Shown here in pieces: positions 58,728-64,000 of a DNA stretch of 64,000 nt. The position numbers were made by a program, and so were the translations under genes. The notes under the pieces were generated by a model that searched no databases, was not told the DNA's origin, and saw only the letters and a program-made list of their open reading frames with translations. Position 1 is the stretch's first letter. Every line of letters begins with the position of its first letter. Location of the stretch: NCBI GenBank assembly GCA_965153455.1, contig OZ234493.1, positions 14,374,213 through 14,438,212 on the forward strand. The letters run 5' to 3'. The stretch is from Sphagnum compactum (taxonomy: Eukaryota > Bryophyta > Sphagnopsida > Sphagnales).

Positions 58728-59025
58728 AGTCACCCTGTCTTTGAGCCTCTTTTCACCCCAAACCTTTCTTTCAGGAGTATCCATAAAATAATCCCAAAAA
58801 AATTTAATCTGGGAATGAAATGCTGAAAATCAGCATTTAATGCACAAGGTTCAAGGCTCGACGATGCATCATGGGTGCCTCATCCCAAATGATCAGATCA
58901 GCTTTACACACCAACTTGGCATAGTAGTTTTACAAGTAATAGGAGTAGTGAAAATATATGCAGCAACTGTGGAGGCGCTAAAGAAAAAGGAAGTATAGGG
59001 TGAATCTCAGTTCACCACAAAAAAA
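58728..59025 (+). repeat. Dispersed repeat family, copy 2
   Basis: Partner of 47901-48135 with an extra internal segment near 58860-58925 absent from copy 1. It directly follows the palindromic motif cluster, which may therefore be part of the same element. Confidence 0.75.
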
Positions 59026-59539
59026 CTAAGGTCCCTCCACCCTTGAATGCTCATGTTTTTTACTTTTTTGAGTCTCATGATCAAACTCAGGGTTCTAGTG
59101 TTGTTTTCCTTACTTTATAGATAATTTTATTGTATATATTTAATGACCAGACCTTCTTGCAAAGTCATATGAATTAGTTGTGGGTGTGTATTTTAATGGT
59201 TTTTCTTTTTGCAATGGGCCATTTAGATGACTTATTTTCAAAAAATATTGAAATCTCCCTTCTTCAAGTAAAAATCACTTTTTTTTATAATGTTGTTATA
59301 TATTTACATTTTTTATATAGCCATGTAAAATCATATAAATATATTTTTTTTTACATTTACATTTTTTTTATCAAACCGCATAAAAATATATAAATATATA
59401 TATTTTACACTTACACTGTTTTACATGGCATAAAATAAATCCACATGGTTTTACACTTGCACGGAGTGTAAATAAATTTCATTATGGGATTTGCACTTAG
59501 TGTAAGTCCCAAACCATTTACAGGCATAACACTGGTTGT

Positions 59540-62500
59540 AACTTGTGAGTACCATTGGGGTGAAAATAAATTTTGCATAGGGTAAGGAACAGCCCATGAG
59601 GCACTTCATGAATTATCGAACCAAGGATGGGCCCCCAGAATTTGGAGGAGCCACAAAACTTGGCCTTTACCTTAAGAAAGGAACTTTTCAAAATTGATGG
59701 AACCTTACAAAAAGTAGAAGGTTGTTTCTTGTTTTTGGATGTTTCCCTTTGGAAGGGACCCTCAAATTTAAAGTGAAATTATGGATACGAAGGTGCTTTG
59801 GAATACCAAAAAAACCAAACTTGAAAAAAAGTTCTTTTCTTGTAAGTAAAATTTCACTAAATCCTTGAGGCAACGGCAAGGAAAAGTGCTTATAGAAGTC
59901 ATGGTTTTCACACAACATGTAAGTGGGGGGAGGGGATACCATGCCCCGAATGCATGTTATATAATGTGTGTTGGGAGCAAGGGCAAGAGCATCAAAGATA
60001 CACACACACAATCATTGTCTTCAGTGTAAAATTCACTACGGTTTGTCTTAGACTTAAGGCGAAGGGTTTCTATCATCAAAATCTTATTTCCAACACCAAT
60101 TTGGACAATGGGATTTTATTAATGTCATGGGGACAAACTAACTAGGTATAAAAAAATTGAATAGTAATAGATCCATTTTCAATTAACCTCTTAGATGTTC
60201 CCATTATTTCATTAGAAATAATAAATCCTCTTGAGGTCTGAGAAAGGACAAATAGTGTATTTGTTAAGAGAAAAGAAAGCCAAATTCTCCAAGTTATTTA
60301 TATTTTGGACGAGAAAACACCTTCCAAGAATGGGAACGAGTGTTGTACCAGTATATAGGGTGCAACCTGAGTATATATGGTAATATTGGTACAAGTACTA
60401 GTATTGAAGAACACATTAGTCGGTAATGACCTAAGGCAATACCACCCCTTGTATAATAGGACTTGAGGTAATATCATGTTTATACCAATGTTGGGTAAGA
60501 ACCGTCAATTTGGCTTCAATTAATAGGACTATCGCATTGGATCCAACTTTTGGAAGTTTTTACCTTATTAAAATCAGTTTCACATTACATGAACCGCTTT
60601 CTTTGGTGAAAGTGTTTAGACCGTTTACATCGAAACAGATTTTTTTGGTGTTCAGAGTGTGGACACAGTACGTAGATGTACAACATCTTGGCTCAACATC
60701 TTATGTATTGGCAGGGCCAGCGTGTTTGTGATGCCTTGTTTTATTTTAAATTTATGAATTATTTTTATTAATTTATTAGAAATTTGAAATAATTAATTAA
60801 ATATTAAATATTAAACTAATAAAATAAATATTTATGTTATTAAACTTTTAATTTTTAAAAAAAACTCATATCAGAGGACCATTCTTGTATATACTCAAAA
60901 GTCAATATCATACAACACTGGTGGGAACCCATCCATCATCCCCACCAAGCATTCCTTTTGCCATTGATTGGTTGGAAACTTAAATACCATTGTTTGCATG
61001 GGCATCAATTTTGGGGGCATAATAGAGCTTTTTTTCTAAGCTAACATTGACCTCCCCCGGCCGACGAATCTGGGAAGACAATTTCCTTTTTGTGGAACCC
61101 AAAGACCCGGTCTAGACACATCCTTCTCAAGAGCTAAGAACAACTTTGTTATTGGTCTTCAACTCAGTTTCCATTTTGCTTTCATTGGTGAGGATTGTTT
61201 CTAAAGCAAAAGAAAAAGGATGATGATGCTGACCAAACCTCCTTCTCCTCCGGGTGGAATCAAATCTACAAGCAATCAAGCGTTGCACGATGATATCCAT
61301 GAAATATGAGCTTGCATTTCAACAAAACAAAGCTTCACTACTAAGTCCACCACTCCACGTTATGTGAAACCTTTTCATTGGACCCAAACATCCGAATGGG
61401 ATCATATGTTTATCACCCTCATTCAAATGAAAGCCATTATGCCGTCGCCAAACTCTTTAACAAATGTATTTTCAAAGTATGTACCAATGTCACATGGGGT
61501 ACATAAATATATCCATAGCTTACTATGCCATACCCATGCTCTCCTCAACAATATTAGTTTTAGAGTATGTACCAATGTAACATAGATACATACACATTTG
61601 CATTACTTAAAAATTTTATCAATCATGCTTCTTAGATTTGAGCTTTCAATTTTTGTGAATCAAATTTGGCCTCGTATGGATTAGGATGCTCAACATAAGT
61701 GTCACAAACATAAAGTATACAAATTAGTCTAATCAATTGCATGTCAAACAATTGTGTGAACGTCATATGTAACTTTGTAAATTTTAATCAATCGTGTCTT
61801 TATGAAAACCCAATGTGTGAATCATCATTCCTTGAATAATAGTTCCCATGTCCACGATAAATTTTGATTCACGTATGTTTAGTTAAACTGATAGATTGGG
61901 ATGCATAGTTGGAAGTTATCTATGAACTTGAAAAAGACAAAATATTTCAAGCTCTTTTTTGGTCAAATCATGGAAAAATACAATGAACAACAAAAGAAAT
62001 CACCTAGTCATTATGGAAATTGCTTAAATGTTTTCAACAAATTATAAATTACATATATTATTGCAATTACATGTAAAGTTTTACCTTGGGATTGGTGTTC
62101 AAATGTCAACCTACAATCATGACAAAACATTTCCAAAAGTTTGGGTCCATTATTCAATTGCTCCATTGGAATGTTTCCTTAACAACATCCATATTTGTAA
62201 AAGAGGTACACACAATATGTATCCATGCAAAAACCATGTAAATGAGCGTGTAAACTATTTGATTTTACAACCCCATGACTAATTTGAAATAAATACATTC
62301 TTTTCAATTGAATTATTAATACATAAAAAAATGATCATACTTATCAAAAGATAATATTTGAAGATTATTGCAAAGGGTCTTATATTGATAAAAACATATT
62401 GATAATTCTGTCAATGGTGATTCACATCTAGTGCAATTGTAAAGTATTTCTTTCAATCATTTTCCAATTATAGAATAAAAAACTTCTTGTAAGCATGGCA

Positions 62501-64000
62501 ATAATCATACACCTCATTATAATATGAAAAAAATCATATGTTAGACACAATTTTGGAAATTATATTATAAAACTTGAAGCAAAAGTTAACTTCTATCGTG
62601 GGGTTATGAATTCAAGCAATATTAAATCAACATTTAAAATTGAAACATAACTAGATCAACTCAAATCGTATTTTAATGTCAAAGTATTTTATATAGAGTT
62701 TTTTGGGGATAACTTGGTTTAACACATCATTTTTCACTAGGGAAAATATATCAATGTGGTAAAAGATCATCTCCATTGTGTAATGGTTAAATGACATTTT
62801 ATCATATCCAAACAAGCCATCAACATGTACTTGGCCCTAACATTTTATGTTTCCCCCATTGTTTGAGTTGACCCTAGATTCAATATGTTGTTTTCCTCAA
62901 AACATTTGTTCCCTCCAAGTGCACTTTCCTTCCAAAACTACGTGACAAACTTTATTTTGATTTTCATTGCACACCTCTTTCAATGTTTTGCTTGCAACTT
63001 TCTATGGACTTTGGCTTGCACTCCTACACTTTGCTTACACTTCTTTTAATAATTTGCAATATGTAATCTGTAAAGAAGTTTACTTGTGCACCAATGTGGA
63101 TTGGTGATTGCTTTATGTTTGTAGGATGTTTTATCTTTTGATTTTCACTTGTGCACCTTTGTGAATCATTGAAAAGCTTGAGTAACAATAATGAAAACTA
63201 GTTCAAATCTAACACCAAGGGAGTAAAAAAATGGAATTAATGTAGGTGAATTGTATCATTTCTTCTTTAGTGGTGCAACTTTTATAACTTTGATGCATAC
63301 ATCAGCCCAATGTAGGATCTCAAAACCAAATTACAATGAATAAAGGTAAATTTTTTCCATTGGTCAAGGATATTTTTTCTTATAAAGTTCTAGCCCCTTT
63401 TGTACGATTTTTTTGTCGTTTGCACTTGATCCTAGAAAGTTTTGATTGCTCCAAAGTCCCCTATGAATTTTGAAACATCATGTTTTATTATTCCTCATTT
63501 GGCTCCAAAGACTTCACCAATTTGTATGCATCACAAGCTGGGTGGTTATTGTTTTAGTGTTCACAAATCTTCTCCCAAAATGTGTTGCAGTTTTAGCCAT
63601 TTCCTATGATTGAACCTTGCAAGATGTGGAAAAATGAGCCCAAAAAAAACGTTCTTCCTTGAGGGAAAAAAATTTCCCCTTTTGCTTGTTTGTTGAAGTT
63701 TCAAATGCTCATGTTGTTACCATGGGTCATATTCACAAAATTCATTGACATACCCAAAAAAAATTTGATTTGGCAAGTTCAAATTTCGTTATGGTATCTT
63801 GATGCATTGGAGCCTACAACAATGATTTTGTTTTTCTCAATTTTGTGTTATTCAAGTGGCAATCATCCATAAATATATTTAACCAAATTTGGAATATTCA
63901 AAATACAAAAGTAAAAAATCTTATGCACCCTTTCATATTTTAAACAATTGTGATGATTTTTGGCAATTTCTTAATTTTGAGTTTTGGCCAAAATAATTGT
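59540..64000. other. AT-rich, no gene recognised
   Basis: Read on both strands without recognisable genes. Open frames at 60510-60731, 61364-61585, 62028-62282 and 63690-63872 are short and lack family resemblance. A block at 60350-60480 is rich in GTACTAGTAT/GGTACAAG, loosely like 36680-36790, perhaps another old repeat family. Confidence 0.4.

Overview
The window is nuclear DNA of a land plant. Evidence: intron-rich genes with plant-type homologues (cytosolic ribosomal protein L15, a FolC-type dihydrofolate synthase with a putative organelle presequence, a 3-ketoacyl-CoA synthase, an At4g15545-like coiled-coil protein), a telo-box promoter, and long AT-rich intergenic DNA full of decayed repeats. 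The style (large repeat-rich spacers, possible PPR debris) would suit a fern, other seed-free plant or gymnosperm, but the sequence alone does not fix the species.

Layout. 0-8 kb: RPL15 (+, 935-2214, 4 exons) converges on dihydrofolate synthase (-, 8081-3406, 11 exons). 8-11 kb: no convincing gene, perhaps a PPR remnant. 11.3-15.4 kb: a complete 8-exon At4g15545-like gene (+, 339 aa) with a coding minisatellite. 17.1-26.2 kb: one decayed Ty3/gypsy retrotransposon on the minus strand, bounded by a target duplication. 26.9-27.8 kb: a degraded hAT-like transposase. 31.2-32.2 kb: a ~70-bp minisatellite directly downstream of an unassigned multi-exon coiled-coil gene (-, ~35.1-32.3 kb). 36-53 kb: AT-rich, gene-empty, with tandem, inverted and dispersed repeats. 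53.1-54.7 kb: an intronless KCS gene (-), then CT/GA microsatellites. 56-64 kb: more repeats and no recognisable gene.

The main discovery is the retrotransposon. Its polyprotein order is gag (two CCHC knuckles) - protease - a DNA cytosine-5 methyltransferase domain (motifs I, IV, VI, VIII, IX/X, most DNMT3-like) - reverse transcriptase - RNase H - integrase - a C-terminal PHD finger. A DNA-methylation writer and a chromatin-reader-like finger thus sit in one element. The copy is dead: many in-frame stops, at least two frameshifts, and lost key residues. Most stops that I read could come from C-to-T changes in CAG, CAA or CGA codons. Its end repeats are also odd: the 3' side reads A'-B'-A' but the 5' side carries only B', so the ends are a split or permuted direct repeat rather than two equal LTRs, yet the whole unit is flanked by the duplication AACTA.

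All exon structures were deduced by eye from reading frame, splice sites and remembered family sequences. No search, alignment program or expression data was used.
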